NCBI GenBank assembly: GCA_963779845.1
Contig: CAVZZV010000005.1
Location: 992,001 to 1,056,000, forward strand
DNA length: 64,000 nt
Direction: 5' to 3'
Origin: CAVZZV01 sp963779845
GTDB taxonomy: Bacteria; Bacteroidota; Bacteroidia; Bacteroidales; GCA-2748055
Of the stretch, positions 46,709-56,312 are shown one piece after another; position 1 is the first letter of the stretch, and each line of letters opens with the position of its first letter. The notes under the pieces were generated by a model. The model was not told the origin of the DNA and searched no databases. It worked only from the letters and a program-made list of their open reading frames with translations. A program made the translations under genes and the position numbers.

Positions 46709-49700
46709 TGTTTTCATCATTAATGGCCCTGAAAAGAGATGTTTGCCGGTTGCTCTTTTACCTGGTTTTGTTTTTCCCGGGGGCATTAATCTTCTCCCAA
46801 AAATATACTTTTCAAAATTTTGATCTTTCCGATAATCCTTCCTCCTCATTGGTTTATTCCATCGCCCAGGATTCAGCCGGTTGGTTATGGATTTCTACCG
46901 GTGAAGGGTTGAGCCGCTTTAATGGCTTTCATTTTTCCAAAATCGGGATGCCTGATTTTGCTGCAAGTGATATTGTTACCAGCATGTTCCATGACGGTCA
47001 GAATTTGTGGTTTGGGACCAATGAAGGTCTGATTTTCTACTACGATGGCAAGTCATTTATGCTGCCTGAGAACGCCGGCGAAAAATTCAGCAGGATTACC
47101 CAGATCTCTATGGGACCTGAAGGCAAAATATGGGCGTTGACCTATACCCACGGCATAGTGGAAATAAATAGTAAAGATAAAAGATTAAGGTCATTCCAGG
47201 GCATGAAAAACCTTACCTGCCAATCATTTGCCCTTTTAAAAGAAGGTGATGTTATGGTGGGTACCGACAGAGGGTTGTCCATTTATTATTTTTCAGATTC
47301 AAAGGAGATAAAATTCAGGAGGGAACTAACCGATTTCCCCTCCACCCAGGTTACTGCTATCCATAGAGAAAAGGAGGGCGAGGGCTATTTTATTGCCACT
47401 GAAAATGATGGGATTTACTATGTTGAACCGGAAAAAGAGGGTTTTGGTGTACAGGAAATCACTCAGGCTTATAAAGACAATTTAGTAGGAATCAAGGATG
47501 TTTTTGAAGATCAGGAGGGAAATTTATGGATGGCAAGCTATGGAAATGGCCTGATAAAACTAAACCTGTCGGACCATAAATATATAACGGAGGCAAGAGT
47601 CTATAATAAAGAAAATGGGTTCCCGGCCAATAATGTCAGAACCCTGTTCGAAGACAGGGAAGGGAATATCTGGGCAGGGAATTTTGGAGGAGGAATTACA
47701 CGGGTAAACGCGGAACCATTTTCATTCATTTCTTTTAAAGACGATCCTTATGGGAAAAATGTCTTCTCCATTCTAAATTCCGGTGGATTTTACTGGATCG
47801 GAACGGACAAGGGACTAATACAAATGGAACTGACCACACGGAAAATTCGTAGATTCTATAATGAAAGTAAATTATTACCCAAAGATTCTGTAACAAGCCT
47901 CTTTTCTTTTGATGGCAGGACATTATGGATAGGGACTGCCACCAATGGTGTTTACAGGTTGAACATGACCAATGGACAATTGAAAAAGGTTCCCTTAGGA
48001 AATGACAGGCTTAAAAATTCCGTGAGTAAAATTACAGGGGATCATCAAAGGATCTGGATCGGAACCAAAAAAGGCCTTGGCTGTTACGAAATAGAAAAGG
48101 ATAGTATCCATTGGTACTCTATTTTTCAGGGAGGCCTGCCTCATAACATTATACATGATTTGTATATCGATTCAAAAAGCCGGCTTTGGATTACCTGCAA
48201 AAGTAGTATCCTTTCTTTCATCGACAACCAAACTCTTACCAGAATCCCTATATACTCCGCGGCAGGTATTATGTCGCTGGGCCCTGTAGTGGAGAATCAG
48301 GATTCGACTATTTGGGTCGGATCCAATGGAAGCGGTATTTTTATGATCAATCCCGATTCTGTTTTCAATATGACTCAAAAGGAGGGATTAATGTCAGATT
48401 ATTGTTATGCCCTGGTAACGGACATGAGAAATGATTTATGGATCGTTCATCGGGAAGGTTTATCCATATTGAACAGCAAAAAGCTCTTTATTAAAAATAT
48501 TACCCAATTCAAAGATGCTCCTGAGCCGCTTATCTTCAACCAGAATGCTGCCTTCAAGGATAACCACGGAAATCTTCTTTTTGGAACAGAGGAGGGCATT
48601 ATCGTCTATGATCAACTGCAGGAACAATACCGGAATATACCTCCCCTGGTATCTGTTACTTCTATCCTGGTAAATGACAAGAAGATAGATCCTACCGATG
48701 AAATTCATTTACCTCCGGGGAATTACAAACTGGAGATCCACTTTATCGGGATCAATCTTAAAAATCCTTCTGATGTCACCTATCAGCATATTTTGGAGGG
48801 ATATAGCGACTGGTCGGAGATCAATCATGACACGACCGAAACTTTCTACAAGCTTACCAATGGTAAATTCAGATTCATCCTAAAGGCCTCGAATGGAGAG
48901 GGGATGATTTCAGAAAATCCTGTGAGCATTCGGATCATGATACAAAAGCCGATATGGAAGGTCTGGTGGTTTTATCTCGTGACAGCCTTTTTTGTTGCCC
49001 TTCTGAATTATATTCATCTTAAAAAACGGGAAAGAGTCATCCTTGCTGAAAATCGCTTACTTGAAGAAAAAGTAAAAGAGCGGACGAGGGAAATTGAGCT
49101 GCAAAAAAATGAAATAGAAAAACAACGGGATCTGATCAAAGAAAAGAATTACGATATTACATCCAGCATTATCTACGCAAGTTATATTCAGGATACCATC
49201 ATATCTTCCCATTCATTTTTTGACAAGACATTCCCCGAGAATTTTATCCTTAGCAAACCAAAGGACATTGTGAGCGGCGATTTTTACTGGATGGCTGAAA
49301 AGGATGAAAAAGTTATCTTTACGGTGGCCGATGGCACCGGGCATGGCGTGCCGGGAGCCTTCATCAGCCTTCTTGGAATTACTTTCCTGGATGAAATTGT
49401 GAATACTCAGGGCATAACCAATTCAAAAGAGATCATAGCCCTGCTTCGGGAAAGAGTAATAAAAACCCTGGCACAGAGAAAAAACCATATCCCCACCCCC
49501 GATGGCATGGATATTTCCCTGTGTGTTCTTGATAAGGGTAAAAAAAGCTTTCAATTTACCGGGGCCATGAATGATATGCTATATTTTCATCAAGGCCGCA
49601 TGAAACTACTTAAAGCAGACAGGGTATCGGTCTGCATTCCCTTGTCAAACAAGGGCACTTTCACCATGGAAGAAATAAACTACCAGAAAGGGGATATTTT

Positions 49701-49905
49701 ATACCTTTTTACCGATGGATATAAAGATCAGTTTGGCGGACCCCAAGACAAAAAATACCTGGCATGCCACTTCTACAATAGCCTGGCGGAAATCCATTCC
49801 CTGCCCATGCAAAAGCAGAAAGAGATACTCGAAAAAAGGTTACGGGACTGGATGGGGGATGGTCCACAAACAGATGATATTACTATAATCGGGATAAGAC
49901 TTTAA
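46708..49905 (+). CDS. Two-component-regulator propeller sensor with SpoIIE-type PP2C phosphatase output
   Basis: 1065 residues. A signal/anchor (about 10-30) precedes a periplasmic double propeller of Reg_prop repeats (about 35-660: WLWISTGEGLSRF, NLWMASYGNGL, RTLWIGTATNGVYRL). Then come a Y_Y_Y domain (about 670-745), a membrane helix (about 752-770), a coiled coil (about 775-815) and a cytosolic PP2C/SpoIIE phosphatase (about 840-1065). Metal-site motifs are intact: SGDFYW, VADGTGHGVPGAF, DGMDISLC, FTDGYKDQFGG, TDDITIIGIRL. Such outputs dephosphorylate anti-sigma antagonists or SiaC-like phosphoproteins. Coupling to three secreted and outer-membrane genes suggests it reports on the surface complex. 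Confidence 0.9.
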   Translation: MFSSLMALKRDVCRLLFYLVLFFPGALIFSQKYTFQNFDLSDNPSSSLVYSIAQDSAGWLWISTGEGLSRFNGFHFSKIGMPDFAASDIVTSMFHDGQNLWFGTNEGLIFYYDGKSFMLPENAGEKFSRITQISMGPEGKIWALTYTHGIVEINSKDKRLRSFQGMKNLTCQSFALLKEGDVMVGTDRGLSIYYFSDSKEIKFRRELTDFPSTQVTAIHREKEGEGYFIATENDGIYYVEPEKEGFGVQEITQAYKDNLVGIKDVFEDQEGNLWMASYGNGLIKLNLSDHKYITEARVYNKENGFPANNVRTLFEDREGNIWAGNFGGGITRVNAEPFSFISFKDDPYGKNVFSILNSGGFYWIGTDKGLIQMELTTRKIRRFYNESKLLPKDSVTSLFSFDGRTLWIGTATNGVYRLNMTNGQLKKVPLGNDRLKNSVSKITGDHQRIWIGTKKGLGCYEIEKDSIHWYSIFQGGLPHNIIHDLYIDSKSRLWITCKSSILSFIDNQTLTRIPIYSAAGIMSLGPVVENQDSTIWVGSNGSGIFMINPDSVFNMTQKEGLMSDYCYALVTDMRNDLWIVHREGLSILNSKKLFIKNITQFKDAPEPLIFNQNAAFKDNHGNLLFGTEEGIIVYDQLQEQYRNIPPLVSVTSILVNDKKIDPTDEIHLPPGNYKLEIHFIGINLKNPSDVTYQHILEGYSDWSEINHDTTETFYKLTNGKFRFILKASNGEGMISENPVSIRIMIQKPIWKVWWFYLVTAFFVALLNYIHLKKRERVILAENRLLEEKVKERTREIELQKNEIEKQRDLIKEKNYDITSSIIYASYIQDTIISSHSFFDKTFPENFILSKPKDIVSGDFYWMAEKDEKVIFTVADGTGHGVPGAFISLLGITFLDEIVNTQGITNSKEIIALLRERVIKTLAQRKNHIPTPDGMDISLCVLDKGKKSFQFTGAMNDMLYFHQGRMKLLKADRVSVCIPLSNKGTFTMEEINYQKGDILYLFTDGYKDQFGGPQDKKYLACHFYNSLAEIHSLPMQKQKEILEKRLRDWMGDGPQTDDITIIGIRL

Positions 49906-49996
49906 TGCAGGTGCTCAACCCAGGTATAAACAATCCGGAACAATGGAACTTTAAGATAGTTTAACAGCAAATGTCCATGAAGGGAGAGGAGGCAAA

Positions 49997-52981
49997 TTAA
50001 AGCTTTTTCTTCACCTCGGTTTCAGAGAATGCTTCTACATAATCGCCCTGTTTAATATCGTTAAAATTCTGGATGTTCAATCCGCACTCGAGTCCGCTGA
50101 CAACTTCTTTGACGTCATCCTTGAAACGTTTCAGGGCTCCGAGTTCACCGGTATACACAACAATACCATCGCGTATTACCCTCACCCTAGAATTCCGGTT
50201 TATCTTCCCTTCCCTTACAATACAGCCGGCGATAGTACCCACTTTGGTAATTTTGAAAGCCTCAAGAACTTCCAGAGTTGCATTGATTTCCTCCCGGATT
50301 TCAGGTGAGAGCATCCCTTCCATGGCCGCCCTAATCTCTTCAATGGCATCATAAATAATTGAATAGAGACGAATATCAATCTGCTCCTTTTCAGCCAGTT
50401 TCCTGGCCGACATGGAAGGACGAACCTGGAACCCAATAACAACTGCATTCGAGGCGGCAGCCAGGAGGATATCAGATTCAGAAATACCACCGACTGCTTT
50501 GTGAATGATATTTACCTGAATCTCCTCGGTAGAAAGTTTTTCAAGAGAATCGGTAAGCGCTTCAACAGAACCATCCACATCACCTTTCACGATGACATTC
50601 AGTTCCTTAAAGTTCCCTATGGCGATCCTTCTTCCAATTTCATCGAGTGTAATATGCTTTTGTGTACGGAGTTCCTGTTCACGCTGAAGTTGTTCCCGCT
50701 TATTTGCAATTTCTTTAGCTTCACGGTCGTTTTCCATCATATTGAATCGGTCGCCAGCCTGCGGGGCGCCGTTCAACCCAAGGGTCAGGACCGGTGTAGC
50801 AGGGCCGGCTTCTTCTATGCGGTTTCCCCGCTCATTGTACATTGCTTTAATATGGCCGAAGTAACTTCCGGCAAGGAGGATGTCCCCAATTTTCAATGTA
50901 CCGTTTTCAACAAGTATAGTGGCTACATAACCCCTACCCTTGTCCAGGGTAGATTCAAGCACCGTTCCAACAGCTTTTCTGGAAGGATTGGCCTTTAAAT
51001 CGAGTAGTTCAGCCTCGAGAAGGACTTTTTCCAACAGATCGGCAATACCCTGCCCGTCTTTGGCCGAAATTTCCTGAGACTGGTATTTCCCCCCCCAGTC
51101 TTCCACGAGATAATTCATGGAAGCCAGTTCTTCTTTAATCTTTTCCGGATTTGCTGTAGGTTTATCGATTTTGTTGATGGCAAAGACAATGGGCACCCCT
51201 GCGGCTGAAGCATGGTTGATGGCTTCTACGGTCTGAGGCATGACTCCGTCATCGGCCGCAACCACAATAATGGCCACATCGGTTATCTGGGCACCCCTGG
51301 CACGCATGGCAGTAAAAGCCTCATGACCCGGAGTGTCGAGAAATGTGATTTTCCTGCCATTATCCAGTTCAACTGCGTAAGCCCCGATATGCTGGGTTAT
51401 TCCCCCAGCTTCACCTGCTATAACATTGGCATTCCTGACATAATCAAGTAATTTTGTCTTGCCATGATCAACATGGCCCATCACGGTCACAATAGGTGAT
51501 CGGGGCTGAAGTTGATCCGGAAGATCCTCTTCCTCGGCAATAGTATCCTGAAGATCGACGCTTACAAATTCAACCTTATGATCGAACTCATCCGCAACAA
51601 GTGATAAAGTCTCCGCATCCAGTCTTTGATTAATGGAAACTAGTAAACCCAGGTTCATACAGGTCTGTATTACCTCATTCACCGGCACTTTCATTAAACG
51701 GGCAAGTTCACTCACTGAAACGAATTCAGTTACCTTAATAATATTTTTTTCCTGTTCCTGAATGTCCATCTCAGCCTGCCGGCGCTGCTGGTAGGTTTCC
51801 CTTTTTTCCTTTCGATAGCGGGAACCTTTCGATTTTCCTTTAGAAGTAAGTTTGGCAAGAGTGTCCTTAATTTGTTTTTGAACATCTTCCTCATTGACTT
51901 CGGGACGATGGAGTTTTCTTTTCTTCCTTTTTCCGGAGTCATCGGGGGAATGTCCTTGCTTCTTATCATCCTGTAGATCTACCTTGCCGGTGGGAGCCTC
52001 TTTTCTAATCCGTTTCCTTTTACGTTTACTGTCGTTACGCTCAGGTTGGCCGCTGCTGGAGGCGACTGGTTTTTTCCTGGTATCAGGTTTCTTTTCGGGG
52101 AGATCGATCCGCCCTACTACCGTTGGCCCTGTAAGTTTGTGGAAAGTAGTAGGGATCATATCCTCTCCGGAATCCTCAGGAGTATCAATATTTTTCACAG
52201 GCAACTCTAATTCTCCAATGGCTTCACCCTTATCCTGGGGTACGTTGATCTCTTCTTCTACCGGAGGATTTTTGTCATCAACGGGGCTAATTTCCTCTTT
52301 AGGTTGGGTTAACTTTTTCTTCTTTTTGGAGAGGGAATCAAGATCAATTTTACCAACAACCTTAAAATCAACGGCATTTTTCTCAACCTTTTCGGGTTCC
52401 TTATCCCCGGTAGTGGAAGGGGATTTTTCCGGAATTACATCCGTTTCGTTTTCGGGACCTGGTTTATCATCTTTGGAAGACACAACATCCGGGGCCGGTT
52501 TCTTTTCCTCTTTTTCCTTGGTTACCGGTGGTTTTTGGTCTGTTTTTTTCTTCTTTGTCACCTCATCGAGATCAACTTTTCCAACCACCTTCAGATCAAT
52601 GGAAGGCTTCCTGGGCTCTTCGGCTTCAGGTTCCTCTTTTTCTACCTTGCGGGGCTCGGACCTTGGCGTGGCAGAAGAGCTATCCTTTATCAGGAGTTCC
52701 TCTTCCTCTTCAGGTTCAGGACTTTCAGCAACATCTTCAAGGCCAATACTTTCCTTTTTCTCCCGAAGATTTTTCAGGCTGAATTTTTCGGATTTTTTCT
52801 TTTCATCCAAATCTGAGCTATATTCCTTATTAAGCAAAGCATATAGTTCGCCACCGATCTTGGAATTCGGATCAGGGTCTATTTTATGCCCCTTTTTGTG
52901 CAGGAATTCTACGATAGTAGAAATTCCCACGTTAAGCTCACGTGCGGCCTTACTTAGTCTTATCGCTTTGTTTTCTGTCAT
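49997..52981 (-). CDS. infB: Translation initiation factor IF-2
   Basis: 994 residues. The N-terminal ~400 residues are long, charged and repetitive (EEEEELLIKD, SKKKKK, repeated VVGKIDLD / VVGKVDLD / VVGRIDLP blocks), typical of IF-2 disorder. The GTPase domain (about 495-665) has GHVDHGKT (G1), DTPGHEAF (G3) and NKID (G4). Beta-barrel and C2 domains that bind fMet-tRNA follow. Last gene of the rimP-nusA-infB operon. The N-terminal helix-turn IRLSKAARELNVGISTIVEFL is the usual IF2N start. Confidence 0.97.
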   Translation of the reverse strand: MTENKAIRLSKAARELNVGISTIVEFLHKKGHKIDPDPNSKIGGELYALLNKEYSSDLDEKKKSEKFSLKNLREKKESIGLEDVAESPEPEEEEELLIKDSSSATPRSEPRKVEKEEPEAEEPRKPSIDLKVVGKVDLDEVTKKKKTDQKPPVTKEKEEKKPAPDVVSSKDDKPGPENETDVIPEKSPSTTGDKEPEKVEKNAVDFKVVGKIDLDSLSKKKKKLTQPKEEISPVDDKNPPVEEEINVPQDKGEAIGELELPVKNIDTPEDSGEDMIPTTFHKLTGPTVVGRIDLPEKKPDTRKKPVASSSGQPERNDSKRKRKRIRKEAPTGKVDLQDDKKQGHSPDDSGKRKKRKLHRPEVNEEDVQKQIKDTLAKLTSKGKSKGSRYRKEKRETYQQRRQAEMDIQEQEKNIIKVTEFVSVSELARLMKVPVNEVIQTCMNLGLLVSINQRLDAETLSLVADEFDHKVEFVSVDLQDTIAEEEDLPDQLQPRSPIVTVMGHVDHGKTKLLDYVRNANVIAGEAGGITQHIGAYAVELDNGRKITFLDTPGHEAFTAMRARGAQITDVAIIVVAADDGVMPQTVEAINHASAAGVPIVFAINKIDKPTANPEKIKEELASMNYLVEDWGGKYQSQEISAKDGQGIADLLEKVLLEAELLDLKANPSRKAVGTVLESTLDKGRGYVATILVENGTLKIGDILLAGSYFGHIKAMYNERGNRIEEAGPATPVLTLGLNGAPQAGDRFNMMENDREAKEIANKREQLQREQELRTQKHITLDEIGRRIAIGNFKELNVIVKGDVDGSVEALTDSLEKLSTEEIQVNIIHKAVGGISESDILLAAASNAVVIGFQVRPSMSARKLAEKEQIDIRLYSIIYDAIEEIRAAMEGMLSPEIREEINATLEVLEAFKITKVGTIAGCIVREGKINRNSRVRVIRDGIVVYTGELGALKRFKDDVKEVVSGLECGLNIQNFNDIKQGDYVEAFSETEVKKKL

Positions 52982-53036
52982 GCGCTGAATTATCCTGTTT
53001 TCGCAGAATCCGCTAAATTATAACAATCAGTTCAAC

Positions 53037-54275
53037 TTATTCAAATTCTGTCCTTAAAATTTTCAATACTTCTTTTATGGTTTCTTCCTCAAGATCGGTT
53101 CTTGAGATCAGCTCCTTTTCACTGAGTTCCAGTACCGATTTCGCGGTATCACAACCTACCGCTTTTAATTCATCAATGATCCATCCTTCAATTTCATCAA
53201 CAAATTCGTCGAGGTTCACATCTTCATCACCCTCATCACCAGCTTCCCGGTAAACATCAATCTCGTAACCGGTAAGCATGCTGGCCAGACGAATGTTCAG
53301 TCCACCTTTACCTATGGCAAGGGACACCTCTCTTGGCTCAAGAAAAACATCAGCCTTCTTCTCTTCCTCATTTATCTTGATGTTGCTTATTTTTGCCGGG
53401 CTCAGGGAGCGTGATATAAAGAGAGAAACGTTATTGGTGAAATTGATCACATCAATATTTTCATTTTTCAACTCCCTCACGATTCCATGAATCCGGGACC
53501 CTTTCATTCCCACACAGGCGCCCACAGGATCGATACGCTCATCATAGGACTCCACCGCCACTTTGGCCCTCTCGCCAGGGATACGCTGAATATTTTTTAT
53601 GGTAATCAGCCCATCAAATATTTCCGGTACTTCGAGTTCAAAAAGCCGCTCCAGGAACACCGGAGAGGTACGGGAGAGAATGATCAGTGGATTATTGTTT
53701 TTCATTTCCACCTTGATCACCACCGCGCGAATTGTATCGCCTTTACGGAAATAATCAGAGGGAATCTGCTCCGATTTTGGAAGGATCAGTTCATTGCCTT
53801 CATCGTCAAGGATAAGGATTTCTCTTTTCCATACCTGGTATACTTCCCCGGTAATGATTTCACCGATACGATCTTTATATTTCGCGTAAACGTTGTTCTT
53901 TTCCAGTTCCAGGATCCGGGCAGTGAGGTTTTGTCGTAAGGCCAGTATAGCCCTTCGTCCAAAACTAAGTAACTTCACTTCATCGGTCACCTCTTCACCC
54001 ACCTCATAATCCTCATCAATAAGCTTGGCTTTAGAAATGGGGATTTGAAGGTTCTGGTCTTCTACCGCCCCATCTTCCACTACCTCCCGGTTCCTCCAAA
54101 TTTCAAAGTCACCCTTGTCAATATTGATGATGATATCAAAATTCTCATCTGAACCGTATTTTTTTATCAACATGCTGCGGAATACATCTTCAAGAACGCT
54201 CATCATGGTAACCCTGTCGATATTCTTGAGTTCTTTAAATTCCGAAAAAGTGTCTGTTAAATTTACATTTTCCAT
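53037..54275 (-). CDS. nusA: Transcription termination/antitermination protein NusA
   Basis: 412 residues. The N-terminal RNA-polymerase-binding domain is about 1-125. The S1 domain follows (about 130-200: GEIITGEVYQVWKRE). Two KH domains come next (RIDPVGACVGMKGSRI; EVSLAIGKGGLNIRLAS). A short acidic C terminus contains one helix-hairpin-helix-like segment (LSEKELISRTDLEEETIKEV). It modulates pausing and termination. It lies between rimP (17-base gap) and infB (55-base gap) in the conserved operon. Confidence 0.97.
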   Translation of the reverse strand: MENVNLTDTFSEFKELKNIDRVTMMSVLEDVFRSMLIKKYGSDENFDIIINIDKGDFEIWRNREVVEDGAVEDQNLQIPISKAKLIDEDYEVGEEVTDEVKLLSFGRRAILALRQNLTARILELEKNNVYAKYKDRIGEIITGEVYQVWKREILILDDEGNELILPKSEQIPSDYFRKGDTIRAVVIKVEMKNNNPLIILSRTSPVFLERLFELEVPEIFDGLITIKNIQRIPGERAKVAVESYDERIDPVGACVGMKGSRIHGIVRELKNENIDVINFTNNVSLFISRSLSPAKISNIKINEEEKKADVFLEPREVSLAIGKGGLNIRLASMLTGYEIDVYREAGDEGDEDVNLDEFVDEIEGWIIDELKAVGCDTAKSVLELSEKELISRTDLEEETIKEVLKILRTEFE

Positions 54276-54292
54276 TGCCTTAATTAAAAATC

Positions 54293-54760
54293 TTATTTAA
54301 AAGAAACTACCGCTTTGGTCGTTTTTATTTCTTCAAATTTTAAAAATTTATTTTCTGTTATCTGCTTCTTTTTCTTCATGTCCGGTTCTTTTACAAACTG
54401 TTCATACTCGATGGTAATCCCTTCTGAATTATGGGACATCAAGCTGCCGGTAAACTTTTGCCCATTCTGAAGCACTACCTGGACAGGCTTTCCAAGGTAT
54501 TTCATGTATTGCTCTTTTACCTTGAAAGGAAATGACAGGCCGGGAGAAGAAACCTCCAACTCATAATCTTCCGTATCGCGATCGAGTTCCGAGTTGATAA
54601 ACCGGCTCATTTCCACACATTCGTCGATACTGATCCCTTCCGGTTTATCCATGTAAACATGGATTACATTACCGGAAGCAAGCTGAATATCAACCAAAAA
54701 AGTATTGCTCCCTTTTAGTTTTTCATTAACCAGTGCTTCTATCTTTTCCTTCGTTATCAT
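54293..54760 (-). CDS. rimP: Ribosome maturation factor RimP
   Basis: 155 residues from ATG 54760 (a TTG at 54787 would extend it through the leader hairpin and is rejected). Family features: an N-terminal alpha/beta domain (TKEKIEALVNEKL, IDECVEMSRFINSELD, YELEVSSPGLSFPFK) and a C-terminal SH3-like domain (GKPVQVVLQNGQKFTGSL). It assists 30S assembly. First gene of rimP-nusA-infB; the promoter and hairpin upstream are described separately. Confidence 0.95.
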   Translation of the reverse strand: MITKEKIEALVNEKLKGSNTFLVDIQLASGNVIHVYMDKPEGISIDECVEMSRFINSELDRDTEDYELEVSSPGLSFPFKVKEQYMKYLGKPVQVVLQNGQKFTGSLMSHNSEGITIEYEQFVKEPDMKKKKQITENKFLKFEEIKTTKAVVSFK

Positions 54761-54778
54761 GCCTATAAGTAACAAAAG

Positions 54779-54796
54779 AGGGGACAAATGTCCCCT
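54779..54796 (-). promoter_or_regulatory. Leader hairpin before rimP
   Basis: AGGGGACA / TGTCCCCT, an 8-bp perfect inverted repeat with a 2-base centre. It is followed on the minus strand by CTCTTTTG and lies between the promoter and rimP's ATG. It could be an attenuator, a protein-binding site or an RNA-stability element. Confidence 0.55.
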
Positions 54797-54818
54797 GGCC
54801 TTTACCTTCTTACGGGTG

Positions 54819-54849
54819 CAAAAGTATAAATAATCATTTAAATCACAAA
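54819..54849 (-). promoter_or_regulatory. Promoter of rimP-nusA-infB
   Basis: On the minus strand: TTTG (54849-54846), 19 bases, TACTTTTG (54826-54819). This is the exact Bacteroidota consensus at exact spacing. The predicted leader is about 50 bases. Confidence 0.8.
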
Positions 54850-54883
54850 ATTTTATGCTATTTATCTTTCGTAATTAAATACC

Positions 54884-54891
54884 TATTTTTG
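54884..54891 (+). promoter_or_regulatory. Bacteroidota -7 box (TATTTTTG)
   Basis: Perfect TAnnTTTG, 45 bases before the HD-domain gene and divergent from the rimP promoter; TTTA at 54861 with 19 bases between is a weak -33. Confidence 0.5.
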
Positions 54892-54936
54892 TAACCAATA
54901 ATTTATTGCACCTGATTAAATAAGCCTTTCCAACCG

Positions 54937-56289
54937 ATGATCCTTCCTGTCAACAAACGTAAAATCATCAACGATCCTGTCCATGGTTTCATCAGCTTCC
55001 CCTATGATATTGTATTCGACCTGGTTGAACATCCCTATTTCCAAAGGCTGCGGCGCATTAAGCAACTCGGTCTTACCAACTATGTATACCCTGGAACAAA
55101 CCATACCCGGTTTCAACATGCTCTGGGTGCCACCTATTTAATGGAATCTGCCATTCGGGCAATCCGGTCAAAAGGTCATGAAATAAGTGAAGAAGAGGCT
55201 GAAGCCGTCACAATAGCTATCCTCCTTCACGATATTGGCCATGGCCCTTTTTCCCATACACTTGAAGAGAGCCTAATTGAAGGAATAGACCATGAAGAGA
55301 TATCCCTGTTGTATATGCAGGAGCTTAACATGCAATTTAACGGGAAACTTGAACTGGCCATCAATATCTTCAAAAATAACTACTCAAAAAAATTTCTTCA
55401 CCAACTGGTATCCAGCCAGCTTGATATGGACCGGTTGGATTATTTAAAAAGGGACAGCTTTTTTTCGGGGGTTACCGAGGGTGTTATTGGCTCCGACCGG
55501 ATCATTAAAATGCTTAATGTTCAGGGAGATCAACTAGTAGTGGATATAAAAGGGATTTACAGTATTGAAAAGTTTTTAGTTGCCCGCCGACTGATGTACT
55601 GGCAGGTCTATTTTCATAAGACTACCATAGCGGCTGAAAACCTGCTTCTCTTGATCCTGAAGCGAGCCCGGGACCTCACATTTCAGGGAGAAAAACTGTT
55701 CGCGACTCCTTCACTTGCCTATTTCCTTGAAAACAGATTGACCCGCGACGACTTCTTCAGGATTGAAAAAGCAGTACCAAAGGCAATGGGAAATCAACAT
55801 AACGGAAATGCCGGTAAGGGAGGGTTGCCAACCTGGCGTGCGGAATATTACCGCCAGAATGAGATCCTGGAACATTTCAGTCGACTGGATGATAACGACA
55901 TTATAAGCGCGATAAAAGTATGGTCTGCACACAAGGACCAGGTTCTGTCAGGTCTCTGTTATATGTTAATAAACCGTCATCTTTTCAGGACCGTGGTGAA
56001 AAACGAGGATTTCTCAGAGCAAGAATTTAAGGCAATTAAAGAATGTATTAAGGAAACTTACAATATATCTGAGGAAGAGGCCTCATATTTTATAGTAAAA
56101 GGTGAAATCAGCAATTTCGCCTATAATTCCCTTGACGACAAGATCAAAATATTACTCAAGAATGGAAGTACCCAGGATATTACTGAGGCTTCCGATATGA
56201 TGAACGTAGCTGTCTTATCGAAGACGGTAAGGAAGTTTTTTCTGTGTTACCCGAAGGATATCATGGAGAAAAAGGGGATAAATAGTTAG
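54937..56289 (+). CDS. HD domain phosphohydrolase (dGTPase/SAMHD1-like)
   Basis: 450 residues. HD-type metal residues are visible in TRFQHALG (His), ILLHDIGHGPFSH (His-Asp) and SSQLDMDRLDYL (Asp). The start NDPVHGFISFP is typical of this family, which includes dNTP triphosphohydrolases. The exact nucleotide substrate is unknown. It ends 23 bases before lpxD, an arrangement I believe recurs in Bacteroidota, though no link with lipid A synthesis is known to me. Confidence 0.88.
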   Translation: MILPVNKRKIINDPVHGFISFPYDIVFDLVEHPYFQRLRRIKQLGLTNYVYPGTNHTRFQHALGATYLMESAIRAIRSKGHEISEEEAEAVTIAILLHDIGHGPFSHTLEESLIEGIDHEEISLLYMQELNMQFNGKLELAINIFKNNYSKKFLHQLVSSQLDMDRLDYLKRDSFFSGVTEGVIGSDRIIKMLNVQGDQLVVDIKGIYSIEKFLVARRLMYWQVYFHKTTIAAENLLLLILKRARDLTFQGEKLFATPSLAYFLENRLTRDDFFRIEKAVPKAMGNQHNGNAGKGGLPTWRAEYYRQNEILEHFSRLDDNDIISAIKVWSAHKDQVLSGLCYMLINRHLFRTVVKNEDFSEQEFKAIKECIKETYNISEEEASYFIVKGEISNFAYNSLDDKIKILLKNGSTQDITEASDMMNVAVLSKTVRKFFLCYPKDIMEKKGINS

Positions 56290-56312
56290 ATTTGCATCAA
56301 AATAATTATACC

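Noticed and set aside
52000..52988. Long plus-strand open frame opposite the infB N-terminal region (Ser/Phe-rich)
   Set aside because: Antisense shadow of the Lys/Glu-rich IF-2 N terminus; infB motifs on the minus strand are unmistakable.
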